From positions 434,001 through 498,000 of the forward strand of contig CP103442.1 of NCBI GenBank assembly GCA_024919035.1: a stretch of DNA of 64,000 bases, in the 5' to 3' direction. The position numbers and the translations under genes are program-made. This document shows, in pieces, positions 8,013-17,700 of this stretch. The notes under the pieces were generated by a model that was not told where the DNA came from, did not search any database, and saw nothing but the letters and a program-made list of their open reading frames with translations. The stretch's first letter is position 1. Each line of letters opens with the position of its first letter. This stretch comes from Methylophilaceae bacterium LSUCC0401. Its GTDB lineage: Bacteria; Pseudomonadota; Gammaproteobacteria; Burkholderiales; Methylophilaceae.

Positions 8013-8597
8013 ATGACATTTTTCAAAAACACTTACACTAAAATACTAGAATTATCAGGCAAGCCTTTGGCGAGGCTTTATCTTTTTATTCTGAGCTTTG
8101 CTGAGGCTTCTTTTTTTCCCATACCCCCAGATGTCATGTTAATACCCATGTGTTTGGCAAAACCAAAACAAGCCTGGAATTTGGCTTTAATTACTACGAT
8201 CGCCTCTGTCCTTGGAGGAATGTTGGGGTATGTTATCGGTGTTTATGGCCTGACAATTGTTGAGCCGATGATTCAATCGTTAGGATATGGCGACTATTTT
8301 CAGCTGGCGTTATCCTGGTTCACCACCTGGGGATTTTGGGCAGTTTTTGTAGCCGGATTTTCTCCCATCCCTTACAAAATTTTTACCATCGCCGCTGGTG
8401 CAATGGCAATGAATTTTCCATTATTCGTGCTCGCTTCATTTATGGGAAGAGGGCTGAGAATTTTTTTAGTCGCCCTGTTAGTGAAAGTGTTTGGTGAGCA
8501 GATTGATCGTGTTATAAAGCGCTATGCCAATGTTCTCGGATGGGCTGCGGTTACTATTTTCGTCCTTGCGGTGTTGATTCACCAATTCTCAAATTAA
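8013..8597 (+). CDS. YqaA family inner-membrane protein (DedA/SNARE-associated superfamily)
   Basis: A 194-residue polytopic membrane protein. Diagnostic of YqaA are SGKPLARLYLFILSFAEAS, FPIPPDVMLIPMCLAKP, the glycine-rich SVLGGMLGYVIG and FSPIPYKIFTIAAGAM. Members of this superfamily are implicated in lipid flipping across the inner membrane and envelope homeostasis; the YqaA branch itself is uncharacterised. The start at MTFF was chosen because AAAGGTG precedes it; an ATG nine codons earlier has no ribosome site. Located just upstream of rhlE but separated by its promoter. Confidence 0.85.
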   Translation: MTFFKNTYTKILELSGKPLARLYLFILSFAEASFFPIPPDVMLIPMCLAKPKQAWNLALITTIASVLGGMLGYVIGVYGLTIVEPMIQSLGYGDYFQLALSWFTTWGFWAVFVAGFSPIPYKIFTIAAGAMAMNFPLFVLASFMGRGLRIFLVALLVKVFGEQIDRVIKRYANVLGWAAVTIFVLAVLIHQFSN

Positions 8598-8605
8598 GAT
8601 AAGTC

Positions 8606-8633
8606 TTGCTTAATTAAAAATCATCGCTATAAT
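8606..8633 (+). promoter_or_regulatory. sigma70 promoter of rhlE
   Basis: TTGCTT (-35) and a perfect TATAAT (-10) are separated by 16 bases, about 75 bases before the rhlE start. The 13 bases GCTATAATGGCGC recur identically at the typA promoter. Confidence 0.65.
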
Positions 8634-8708
8634 GGCGCAACTAATTGATTGTCTTAATATTTTTTTTGTGAGCCAGTTGATTTATCACCATTAAATATAA
8701 GGATCACT

Positions 8709-10166
8709 ATGTCATTTGACGCATTTGGATTTATTCCTCCAATCAATAAAGCTATTCAACGTATTAACTACGTGACAGCTACCCCCATTCAACAACAATG
8801 TATCCCGCTAGTCCTGGAAGGTAAGGATGTTTTAGCATCAGCCCAAACAGGAACGGGTAAAACAGCAGCATTTAGCTTGCCATTATTGGAGCTTGTCTCA
8901 AGAAAACCAACCTCAAAACATAAAAGAAACATTAGCCCAAATGTGCTAATTCTTTCGCCAACTCGAGAGCTCGCAACCCAGATTGATCAAGAACTAAAAA
9001 GATTCAGTCATTTTATGGAAATTAATGTGGTCACCGTAGTTGGAGGAGTGTCCTATAAAATTCAAAATAAGCTCTTAAAATCTAATGTACATTTCTTGGT
9101 GGCCACACCCGGTCGATTAATGGATATGGTCAAACAAAAGAAAATTAATCTGAAGCACATTGAGGCATTAGTCATTGATGAAGCGGATCGTATGTTGGAC
9201 ATGGGCTTCATTCCTGATATTAAAAAGATTTTTGAAACCACCGCACCTGAAAAACAGGTACTCATGTTTACGGCAACCATGAATAAGTCGATTGAAAAAA
9301 TTGCACAACAATTTCTCAAAAATCCAATTCGAATTGCTGTTGAGCAAGAAAATAAGTCTAATAAAAATATTCATCAAATCGCCTACCCGGTGGCTGATTA
9401 CAATCAAAAGAAATTAGTTTTGGTAGATATTTTGAATGAGCCAGATTTGAATCAAGCGATTATTTTTACGGCTACAAAAAGAGAAGCGGATAAATTATCT
9501 GATGAGCTTTATCTCATGAACCACCGTTCCAAAACTTTGCATGGTGACATGAGTCAACGTGAGCGAACACGCACCATTACGCGTTTTAAAAACAATGAAA
9601 TTCAAATTCTTGTGGCCACCGATGTCGCTGCACGTGGTATTGATGTGAATGACATTACACACGTGATTAATTTCGATTTACCCAGACAACCCGAGGATTA
9701 TATCCACCGTATCGGAAGAACTGGCCGTGCAGATCGTAAAGGAAAGGCTATCAGTCTGATTACCGATAAAGAAAAATTTATGGTCCAAAAGATAGAACGC
9801 TATGCCAGTGTGAAGATAGAAATCATCAAATCACCGCACAGCACATCAAAAGCGACCTTGATTCACGAGAAAAAAGAGAGTGGATTTAAAAGCAAGCGTC
9901 GATCAGCTGGACGAAGCTCAAATAATAGCTCGGGAAAAAGTTTTGCACAAAGAAAACCGTCAACCCGTGCTGATTTTACAAAGAGAAATCCGGAAGCCAG
10001 TGTTGATTCTACAAAGAGAAATCCGAAAGCCAGTTTTGGCTTTGCTAAGAAAAAACCATCAGCAAATGCTAATTTTGCAAAAAAACGCATTGCTAGAAAT
10101 ACAACACGCCCCACTGAAAAAAAAAATAAGCCTCATGGGCGTTCATCACAAATGATGGCGGCTTAA
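8709..10166 (+). CDS. rhlE: DEAD-box ATP-dependent RNA helicase RhlE
   Basis: A 485-residue DEAD-box helicase that remodels RNA duplexes in ribosome assembly and mRNA decay, important in the cold. Visible: Q motif region (ATPIQQQCIPLVLEGKD), motif I AQTGTGKTAAF, PTRELA, motif II VIDEADRMLDMGF, FTATM, and motif VI HRIGRTGR. The N-terminus MSFDAFGF is typical of RhlE. After the core (about residue 370) comes a long basic, Ser/Asn/Lys-rich tail with four tandem 11-residue repeats, probably an RNA-binding extension. AAGGATC precedes the ATG. Its last 21 bases overlap the convergent LPS kinase gene. Confidence 0.93.
   Translation: MSFDAFGFIPPINKAIQRINYVTATPIQQQCIPLVLEGKDVLASAQTGTGKTAAFSLPLLELVSRKPTSKHKRNISPNVLILSPTRELATQIDQELKRFSHFMEINVVTVVGGVSYKIQNKLLKSNVHFLVATPGRLMDMVKQKKINLKHIEALVIDEADRMLDMGFIPDIKKIFETTAPEKQVLMFTATMNKSIEKIAQQFLKNPIRIAVEQENKSNKNIHQIAYPVADYNQKKLVLVDILNEPDLNQAIIFTATKREADKLSDELYLMNHRSKTLHGDMSQRERTRTITRFKNNEIQILVATDVAARGIDVNDITHVINFDLPRQPEDYIHRIGRTGRADRKGKAISLITDKEKFMVQKIERYASVKIEIIKSPHSTSKATLIHEKKESGFKSKRRSAGRSSNNSSGKSFAQRKPSTRADFTKRNPEASVDSTKRNPKASFGFAKKKPSANANFAKKRIARNTTRPTEKKNKPHGRSSQMMAA
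9969..10100 (+). repeat. four tandem 33-bp units in the rhlE tail
   Basis: Units beginning at 9969, 10002, 10035 and 10068 encode ADFTKRNPEAS, VDSTKRNPKAS, FGFAKKKPSAN and ANFAKKRIARN. The first two are nearly identical in DNA; the later ones have diverged. The unit is in frame, so length changes would keep the protein intact. Confidence 0.85.
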
Positions 10167-10871
10167 TTTACGCTTAATTTTATTTATTATTATTTTCTTT
10201 AACCAGCTATTTTGATCATCAAAATAGGTTTGAAAAAACAACTCTGTTTGAGTTCTGGTGAGAAAATGATGAGTGAATTTTAAAAAACTATACAAATCCC
10301 TTGCCGCACATTGAAAACGAAATAGTTTATATTTCATTTTTTCAAGATCAATCAATACCATCGATGAGTTATCTTGATTTAAATAAATATGCTTAGGAAT
10401 GGGGTAGGTGTGTTGGATATTATTAAGATGAAGCTGCTTCAGAAATTTGGCAATGATTTTAATTTGATCATCTGATAATTGTTGTGTTTGGTCTAAAACT
10501 TCTGATAAACAACGATGCTCTTTATTCAGACTTTGGGTCACCAAGATACAGTCATTTTCACGAATGCCAAAAAAAATAACCTCGAGTGTGGGAATATTTA
10601 ATTTTTGTAATCTTTGGGTACAATCAAATTCCCTTTTAAAGGTTGGCTCACCCTTAAAAGGATGTAGCCAAGTTTTAAAATTATGATTGTGTTGTTTTTT
10701 GATAAATAGCGTCTCATCTCCAATGTGTTTGGTGATCACCCCGCTCCAGCCATCTCTGCGATGATTGACGTCTTCAAACCAATGATTTTCGGTGTCCCAA
10801 AAATCAGCAAAGCCATTTAATTGAAATTGGCTCAGTTTTTTTGCCCACAAAGGATTTACATATTCAATCAT
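10146..10871 (-). CDS. InaA/WaaP-like lipopolysaccharide core kinase family protein
   Basis: A 241-residue protein of the LPS kinase (PF06293) protein-kinase-like fold. Seen: an ATP-site lysine in ETLFIKKQHNHN, PFKGEPTFKREFDCTQRL with the conserved Glu helix, the catalytic-loop equivalent IQHTYPIPKHIYLN and the metal-binding VLIDLEKMKYK. The HxxxxPKH arrangement is that of InaA-type proteins rather than of classical HxD kinases. It probably phosphorylates the inner core of LPS. It directly follows the phosphoethanolamine transferase gene without a gap, suggesting joint work on charge modification of the lipid A/core. Confidence 0.75.
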   Translation of the reverse strand: MIEYVNPLWAKKLSQFQLNGFADFWDTENHWFEDVNHRRDGWSGVITKHIGDETLFIKKQHNHNFKTWLHPFKGEPTFKREFDCTQRLQKLNIPTLEVIFFGIRENDCILVTQSLNKEHRCLSEVLDQTQQLSDDQIKIIAKFLKQLHLNNIQHTYPIPKHIYLNQDNSSMVLIDLEKMKYKLFRFQCAARDLYSFLKFTHHFLTRTQTELFFQTYFDDQNSWLKKIIINKIKRKLSRHHL

Positions 10872-12530
10872 TTACGGTTCTAATATATTGATAAATTTCT
10901 TTTCATAGGGATTGCCAACCAAAATGTCTTTTTCGGTAAAGTGTTTATTTGCAATGCTCTTCTTAAAATCATAATCTTCATAGTTAAACCCAGCAAGATC
11001 ACTGATCAGATGGATCAGATCATTGCTGTTAAATTTTTTCGCTAAATTTTCATTTAAGGCATTTTGGGAAGGCTGCCAATTTAACGATTGATAAATAAAA
11101 AATGGAATCGCATACATGGGCAGAGTGGGCTTACTTTCATTTCGTCCTTGAAAGGTTCTGTCCCCACTGTCATAAACATCATCACCATGATCAGCTAGGT
11201 AGATGGCAAGACTAGGCGTCGTTTGTTGCTGAATAATATCCAGAAGTTGATTGAGAATAGAATCATGATAGCGAATGGCATTATCAAATTCATTCACCCT
11301 CATTTTGGCCACACTTGTGAGGTTCGGGTCTAAATCATCCTCACTCTGAAAATAATTAAAAGTATCCGGGTATCTGTACTTATAGCTCATGTGAGTACCC
11401 AGCATATGCAACACAATAAACTTTTTCTGATGATGATCAGAAAAAGCTTGTTTGAAAGGTTCTATAATTTTTTCATCAAAACTGTATGAATTTTGCTCAC
11501 GTGATGTATTTAAATAGACTTGCTCATCAGCTAACTTAGAAAAAGCAGTAAGCATGGTATTTCTTTTGGTTAGCGTTTGTTGGTTGCTGATCCAATAAGT
11601 GTGATATCCAGCTTGCTTCATGAGAGCGATAATCGATGACTTATTTTTGTAAAGATCTGGATGGTTTTGATCAGCAAAAGTAAGCACTTGCTGCAAGGAT
11701 TCGATGGTATTGGGCCTAGGCGCATAAGCATTCTTGAGCACCTTTATATCTGATCGTTTATCTAACAACGGAGTGGTTTTTCGTTCGTACCCATAAAGAC
11801 TTAAGTGAAGGCGATTGGTATTCTCACCAATAATTAAAATAATATTTTTATTTTGATTCGCAAAAGCTTCCGAAAAATTTTTTACCGGTTCAATATTTTT
11901 TAACTCATTTAAGGCATGGGTCATGCTGTGTAATTGTTTTTGGTACTCTTGGTAACCAATAATCAGTTGCCATGGGGATGAAGGTTCGAGTTTTCTTTTA
12001 AGACGATGAAAGAAAGCGTCAACATTATCTCCAGTTTTAATGAAGATTGGGAATGTGACGACAGCAGCAAGACAATAAATCCAAACACCCCGAGCGAATG
12101 GGGTTAATACTACCGGTGATAAATACCGTGAGATCCATACGGGAATAGCCAAATAGACAAGGGTCGCAGGAACGATGCCCCAGCTAAAATAATGCTCCAT
12201 AAATTCACCAGCTTCATTTGGATTAGTATCCAGTAAAATAAAAATTAAGCTTTGTGAGAATTCAGATTGATAGATATACAAATATCCAAAAGCAGGAAGG
12301 CTCAACAATAAGATAAAAAAGCCAATCACCCGAGAGCTCATTACCGCTTTACTGCCAGATAAGATAATGGGAATTAGCCAGATGAGATTAATCAGAAGCC
12401 CATCGCGGACTCCGCGAAAACCAATTTCACCCAAACTATATAGAATGAGGGTTACTGTTGATGCGCAATACAATAAAAAAAGATAATGCGTGAACAGGCA
12501 CCTTAAGGAAATCATAAATTTATTGGTCAT
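10872..12530 (-). CDS. phosphoethanolamine transferase of the EptA/CptA sulfatase-fold family
   Basis: A 552-residue inner-membrane enzyme with five N-terminal membrane spans and a periplasmic alkaline-phosphatase-like domain. DTNPNEAGEF (101-110) is the conserved loop between spans; GENTNRLHLSLYGY (235-248) carries the probable catalytic threonine (Thr238), and YLADHGDDVYDSG near the C-terminus supplies metal ligands. The GExT-x-R-xxxSLYGY spacing resembles CptA/EptC, which adds phosphoethanolamine to LPS core heptose, more than EptA, which modifies lipid A. This fits its tandem arrangement with a core kinase. The start overlaps the ylqF stop by 11 bases. Confidence 0.85.
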   Translation of the reverse strand: MTNKFMISLRCLFTHYLFLLYCASTVTLILYSLGEIGFRGVRDGLLINLIWLIPIILSGSKAVMSSRVIGFFILLLSLPAFGYLYIYQSEFSQSLIFILLDTNPNEAGEFMEHYFSWGIVPATLVYLAIPVWISRYLSPVVLTPFARGVWIYCLAAVVTFPIFIKTGDNVDAFFHRLKRKLEPSSPWQLIIGYQEYQKQLHSMTHALNELKNIEPVKNFSEAFANQNKNIILIIGENTNRLHLSLYGYERKTTPLLDKRSDIKVLKNAYAPRPNTIESLQQVLTFADQNHPDLYKNKSSIIALMKQAGYHTYWISNQQTLTKRNTMLTAFSKLADEQVYLNTSREQNSYSFDEKIIEPFKQAFSDHHQKKFIVLHMLGTHMSYKYRYPDTFNYFQSEDDLDPNLTSVAKMRVNEFDNAIRYHDSILNQLLDIIQQQTTPSLAIYLADHGDDVYDSGDRTFQGRNESKPTLPMYAIPFFIYQSLNWQPSQNALNENLAKKFNSNDLIHLISDLAGFNYEDYDFKKSIANKHFTEKDILVGNPYEKKFINILEP

Positions 12531-13365
12531 TGGGCTTTTCTAGGGAAATCATTCCTATTTTTTGATGTCGATAGTCCTGAAGGATGGTTATAGCTGCTTT
12601 TTTTAGATCAGGTTGTCTACCTTTTAACAGCATCCGTTTTTTTTCAGCAATCATCTCGATGATCTGTTCTGAGGGTTGAGCAATCTCATGTGGGTCCAAA
12701 TCATATCGAGTCATTAGTTCAGTGGTGTATGAAGCTTTTAAACAATCTAATAAATAAAGCGCAGCCTCAGTTTCATCGTAGGCATTAATGCCTATAATAT
12801 TCGATGCGGCTAGATAGTTCCCCTGCATCTCGTCTTCAATTTTATGCCACATCAATCCAGGCGTATCTGTTAATACAAAGTCATCATCGACAATGATTCT
12901 TTGTTGCATTTGTGTCACTGCAGGGACGTCTCCAGTTTTTGCAATTTTTCTTTGGGTAAGTAAATTGATTAAGGATGATTTGCCAACATTTGGAATTCCA
13001 ATAATAATGGCTCGAACAGGTTTGATCGGAGTGCCTCGGTGAGGAACAAGGCTAAAACAGGCTTCTTTGATGGCTAATTTATTTTTTTTATTTTTAGCAG
13101 AGACAGATAAAGACAAGGTATTTGCTCTTTGACTGTAATATTTAAGCCATTGTGCAGTAATTTTAGGATCGGCAATATCAGACTTATTGAGCAGTTTTAA
13201 ATGGGGTTTGCCTCGATGTTTAATAATTTGATTCAGCATTGGATTTTCAGAAGACTGGGGAAGCCGAGCATCCACCACTTCGATTACGAGGTCATTATGT
13301 TTGAGGTTTTTTTCAAACTCTTTTTTTGCTTTGGTCATATGACCGGGGAACCATTGAACAGACAT
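12520..13365 (-). CDS. ylqF: circularly permuted ribosome biogenesis GTPase YlqF/RbgA
   Basis: A 281-residue GTPase for late maturation of the large ribosomal subunit. The G motifs are permuted: G4 LLNKSDIAD near residue 62, then G1 IIGIPNVGKSSLINLL near 125-140, and G3 TDTPGLMW near 175. The N-terminus VQWFPGHMTKAKKE is the family hallmark. The ATG at MSVQWFPGHM was preferred because GAGGT lies six bases upstream; the ATG four codons earlier has no ribosome site. First gene of a minus-strand operon with the phosphoethanolamine transferase and LPS kinase. Confidence 0.92.
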   Translation of the reverse strand: MSVQWFPGHMTKAKKEFEKNLKHNDLVIEVVDARLPQSSENPMLNQIIKHRGKPHLKLLNKSDIADPKITAQWLKYYSQRANTLSLSVSAKNKKNKLAIKEACFSLVPHRGTPIKPVRAIIIGIPNVGKSSLINLLTQRKIAKTGDVPAVTQMQQRIIVDDDFVLTDTPGLMWHKIEDEMQGNYLAASNIIGINAYDETEAALYLLDCLKASYTTELMTRYDLDPHEIAQPSEQIIEMIAEKKRMLLKGRQPDLKKAAITILQDYRHQKIGMISLEKPNDQ

Positions 13366-13387
13366 AGCAAACCTCATTGAAAACGTT

Positions 13388-13395
13388 ATTATAAT
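13388..13395. promoter_or_regulatory. overlapping divergent -10 elements
   Basis: The octamer ATTATAAT contains a TATAAT on both strands, between ylqF (minus) and the methyltransferase gene (plus), whose starts are 44 bases apart. The plus-strand hexamer ends only 14 bases before the ATG, so that transcript would have a very short leader. No clear -35 was seen. Confidence 0.35.
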
Positions 13396-13409
13396 GTAAA
13401 CTTAAGACC

Positions 13410-14213
13410 ATGGTAAAAAGCTACGAGATAAAACCCGATCAATCCATTGAGCTCTTGCAGGAATTGCATATTTTGACGCGTGAGCAAAAATTAAACCAAG
13501 ATTCACGACGTAAACTCAAACAAATTTACCATTTACTTCAATTTATAGAACCCATTATTCATCAATATAAAGATCAAGAATTCACTTTGGTTGATCATGG
13601 TGCTGGAAAATCATACTTAGGTTTTATGTTGTATGACCTGATCGTCAAAAATACATTGGGAAAAATTATTGGGGTTGAGGCGAATGATGTGTTGGTCCAA
13701 AAATGTAATGATTTGTTGCTCAAATTTAAGTTTAATAATATGTCCTTCATCTCTCAAGCTATTGAGAAAAGTAAGGCCACGATTAAACAGGCTCAGATTG
13801 TAACCGCGTTGCATGCCTGTGATACGGCAACCGATCACGCCATTGACTTTGCCCTCGAGAAAAAAGCAGCATGGATTATTTTAGTCCCCTGTTGTCAAGC
13901 GGAAGTATACCAACATCTTAAAGCGCACAAAATGAACAATATGAAACAACACTGGGTTGAGCTTTACCGTCATGGAATTCATACCCGAGAGTTTGGAAGT
14001 CATTTAACCAATGTTTTACGCTGTTTAAAATTAGAACATCAGGGATATAAAGTTTCTGTGACTGAATTGGTCGGATGGGAACATTCCATGAAAAATGAAT
14101 TAATCATTGCAGAATTTATTGATCAACAGCGAACACAATCAGGTGAGCGAATTGAAAAAATTTTAGCGGATCTTGATTTAAAAACGTTACAATCTCGTTT
14201 TTTAGTTTCTTAA
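13410..14213 (+). CDS. SAM-dependent methyltransferase (Methyltransf_32-like)
   Basis: A 267-residue protein with a Rossmann methyltransferase core. The SAM loop is FTLVDHGAGKSYLGFML (about residue 58), the acidic residue after strand 2 is in GVEANDVL, and VTALHACDTATD and LVPCCQAEVY match the PF13679 family also found in METTL25/GSTCD-like proteins, several of which are thought to act on RNA. A long alpha-helical N-terminus precedes the core. Substrate unknown. It is followed 17 bases later by a secreted protein gene on the same strand. Confidence 0.75.
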   Translation: MVKSYEIKPDQSIELLQELHILTREQKLNQDSRRKLKQIYHLLQFIEPIIHQYKDQEFTLVDHGAGKSYLGFMLYDLIVKNTLGKIIGVEANDVLVQKCNDLLLKFKFNNMSFISQAIEKSKATIKQAQIVTALHACDTATDHAIDFALEKKAAWIILVPCCQAEVYQHLKAHKMNNMKQHWVELYRHGIHTREFGSHLTNVLRCLKLEHQGYKVSVTELVGWEHSMKNELIIAEFIDQQRTQSGERIEKILADLDLKTLQSRFLVS

Positions 14214-14230
14214 CATTAAGGAGTTTAAAA

Positions 14231-14632
14231 TTGAAAAATTATCTATGGTTGACAATATTATTTAGCCAGTTGGCATTTAGTTATGACTTTACTGGGCACT
14301 ATCAATGTGAGGGGAAAGACTCTACGGAAGGTGCTTACCAGGGTGAGGTAATCATGAACAAAAAAGTTGAGTTCACCCAAGAAGATTACGCCAGTTATGA
14401 CTTTGTTTTAAAGGTGCCTGGTTTTGGAGATTACCATGGATTTGCTGCAGCGAATGGTCTTGATGTCGCTATTTATTTTGGACTGAAGGATTTAAAGAAT
14501 CAAGACTATGGAGTTGGCATTGCAAAATTTGAACAAACGAATAGCCAGCAGTGGAAATTTCATAAGTTTTATTTTGAACCCGCATACGAGGGGGGGAATA
14601 TAGGATTTGAGGACTGCACTCAAGTTAAGTAA
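14231..14632 (+). CDS. small secreted protein, TTG start
   Basis: A 133-residue precursor. The TTG start is supported by AAGGAG seven bases upstream and by the signal peptide it gives (MKNYLWLTILFSQLAFS, cleavage before YDFTG). The mature domain begins DFTGHYQCEGKDSTEG and ends FEDCTQVK, with two cysteines likely to form a disulfide between the termini, and reads like a small beta-barrel or beta-sandwich (many aromatic and glycine turns). No family recognised with certainty. It lies immediately before hrpA, whose true start may overlap its end. Confidence 0.65.
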   Translation: MKNYLWLTILFSQLAFSYDFTGHYQCEGKDSTEGAYQGEVIMNKKVEFTQEDYASYDFVLKVPGFGDYHGFAAANGLDVAIYFGLKDLKNQDYGVGIAKFEQTNSQQWKFHKFYFEPAYEGGNIGFEDCTQVK

Positions 14633-14724
14633 AAGGTAAATTTAAAATCAACATTTATTATCCAGAATCACTACCCGTAAGCCAAAATGTAGAGCATATT
14701 AAAAAACTGATCACCAACCATCAG

Positions 14725-17700
14725 GTGATTATTTTGTGCGGAGAGACCGGTTCTGGAAAAACTACACAGTTACCAAAAATATGTCTTGATCTCGGCAGGG
14801 GCAAGAATCAATTAATTGGGCATACCCAGCCTAGAAGAATAGCAGCCCGATCCGTTGCCTCAAGAATTGCTGAGGAATTAAGCGTCACTGTTGGCCAAGA
14901 GGTTGGGTTTAAAGTACGCTTTACGGATAAAACCTCAGCAGCCACCCGCATTAAACTAATGACTGATGGCGTGTTGCTGGCTGAAACACAAACTGACCCT
15001 TTGTTAAGAAAGTACGATACCCTCATTATTGATGAGGCTCACGAGCGTAATTTAAATATAGACTTTTTAATAGGCTTTATTAAACAATTACTCCCAAAAA
15101 GACCAGATTTAAAAGTGATCATTACCAGTGCGACGATTGATGTCGAAAAATTCTCTAAACATTTTAACGATGCACCCACAATTGAAATTTCTGGGCGAAC
15201 CTTTCCCGTAGAGACGCTCTACAGACCCATGAACAATATTGAGGAGGGGGATGTGCTCTCTATTGAGCAATCGGTTTATGAGGTGATCCAAGAAATAGGT
15301 AATCAGCCGGGGGATGTCTTAGTCTTCCTGCCCGGGGAAAAAGACATTCACGATATTCGCCGGTATTTGACTGAATTACTGGATCATCATTATGAAGTTT
15401 TGCCCTTGTATTCAAGATTACCTGTTCCCGATCAACAAAAAATATTTAGTATCGGTTCAAAAAAAAGAATTATCTTATCCACCAATATTGCAGAAACTTC
15501 ACTCACTGTTCCGAATATTAAGTTCGTGATTGATTCAGGTCTGGCTCGAGTCATTCGATACAACCCTCGGCTTCGGATTGAGCAGCTGCTTATCGAAAAA
15601 ATATCACAAGCTGCAGCAAATCAAAGACAAGGGCGTTGTGGGCGAATTGCACCGGGTGTTTGTTTTCGCCTCTATGATGAGGAAGATTTTTTAAATCGCT
15701 CAATATTTACAGATCCTGAAATCATGAGAAGCTCACTAGCATCGGTGATTCTCAGAATGTCGAGTTTAAATCTGGGTGATGTAGAAAATTTTCCATTCCT
15801 AGATGCCCCTTTTAAAAAGTTTATCCAAGATGGCTATGATTTGTTGTTCGAATTACATGCAGTAGAGAAGGATCGTCACATCACTGACTTGGGTCGAATT
15901 ATGGCACAAATACCGATTGATCCGATATTTTCAAGAATTATCATCGAGGCAAAAAAACAGCATTGTTTATCGGAAATTATTCCCATCATTGCTGCAATTT
16001 CAGTAGCCGATCCAATTGAAAGGCCGTTTGACAAGCAAGAGCAGGCCGAGCAGGCGCAGACTATTTTCCATGACCCAAAATCAGGTTTTTTAAGCTTCTA
16101 TCGGTTATGGCAATTATTACAAAATGAAGTGAAAAATAACAAAATGAAAGACTTTGCTATATTTTGTAAGAAATATTTTTTATCGTTTACCCGGATGCGT
16201 GAATGGCAAGAAATGCATAAACAGCTGTTACAAATTACTGGGGAACTGGGATATAAATTAAATAGCCATGAGGCAACCTACGACCAAATTCATCAATCCC
16301 TGTTATCTGGACTGTTAAGAAATATTGGATTTAAAGAAATTGACGGCAATCAATATTTGGGGTGTAAATCACTTAAATTTTTAATTGGCCCAAAATTGTA
16401 TCGAAATAAAAAATTCAAGTGGATTATGGCGGCAGAAATTATTGATACAGGTAAATTTTATGCACAATGTATTGCTGAAATTAATGAACAATGGATTGAA
16501 AAGTATGCAGAACATTTGCTTGAGTCAGATTACTCTAACCCCAGGTGGAATAAGAAGTTAAAAAGGGTTGACGCGACACAAAAGTTATCTCTATTTGGAC
16601 TGGTCATTATTCCAGAACGCTCCATTCATTACGGTCCGATCAACCCAGAATTGGCTAAATCTATTTTTATTCGTCAAGGTTTAGTTGAGAATCAATACAC
16701 CAGCCCTGGAATTTTTTGGCAAGAGAATCAAAAACTCATCAAACAAATCGAAGAGCTAGAGCATAAGTCCAGACGCAGAGATATCTTGATTAACGATGAT
16801 GTGCTCTATGATTTTTATAATGAAAAAATTGATGAGGTGATTATCAATGCGGATGCCTTCGAATTTTGGCGAAAAAAAATAGAAACCAAAGAACCTGAAC
16901 GTCTGTTTCTTACCCGTGAATATTTAATGCGGCATAGTGCACAAGACGTAACCGAAATAGCTTATCCAAATCGAATAGCTATTAACGAATATGAGTATCA
17001 ACTGAAATATCATTTTGAACCTAATCATCCACGTGATGGCTTAACCATTTCCATTCCTCTGCCTCATTTGAATCTTATTGAAGATAGTCACTTAGATTGG
17101 CTAGTTCCGGGACTGTTACGGGAAAAAATTACCTGGGCGTTTAAAAATTTACCCAAGGAACAAAGACGGCAATGCATTCCTGTAAAAGATTGGGTCGATA
17201 AATTTTTAGATTACCCAAGAGAAAAGAGTTTTAAAGAAACCTTTACCCGATTCATTTGGAAATTCGTTGACCCTCACTTTATGATGACGGAGAGTTTTTA
17301 TGACTCCCTCCCTTCGCATTTGAAAATAAAATATGAGATTGTAAATGACCAAGGCAAGATGATCGATCTCAACGAGAATTTGGATGTGCTCAAAAAAGAA
17401 AATCAGAAAAGTGTCAAGGCTGTTGTTGAAAGGGTGAAGTTTGATATTGAACAGTCAGGGATGACTTCCTGGCCTATGGAGAATATTCCTATCAAAGTTG
17501 AAAAACAAGTGGGTGAGAAAGTATTTGAGGCATACGCTGGACTTGTGGATCATCAGGAATCGGTAGCAATCGAGGTTTTTGATAATCCCAAGGAGGCAGA
17601 AAAACAGCATCAACAAGGCATTAAGCGATTGGTCAGATTCCACTATAAAGAACGTTTAAAGCGTTTTAAAAAAATTCCACCAGATCTTGCACAAGCAGTG

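Noticed and set aside
10146-10871. Pseudokinase status of the InaA-like protein because HxD is absent
   Set aside because: The HxxxxPKH and DLEK pattern is the normal InaA-type sequence, so no loss of key residues can be claimed.
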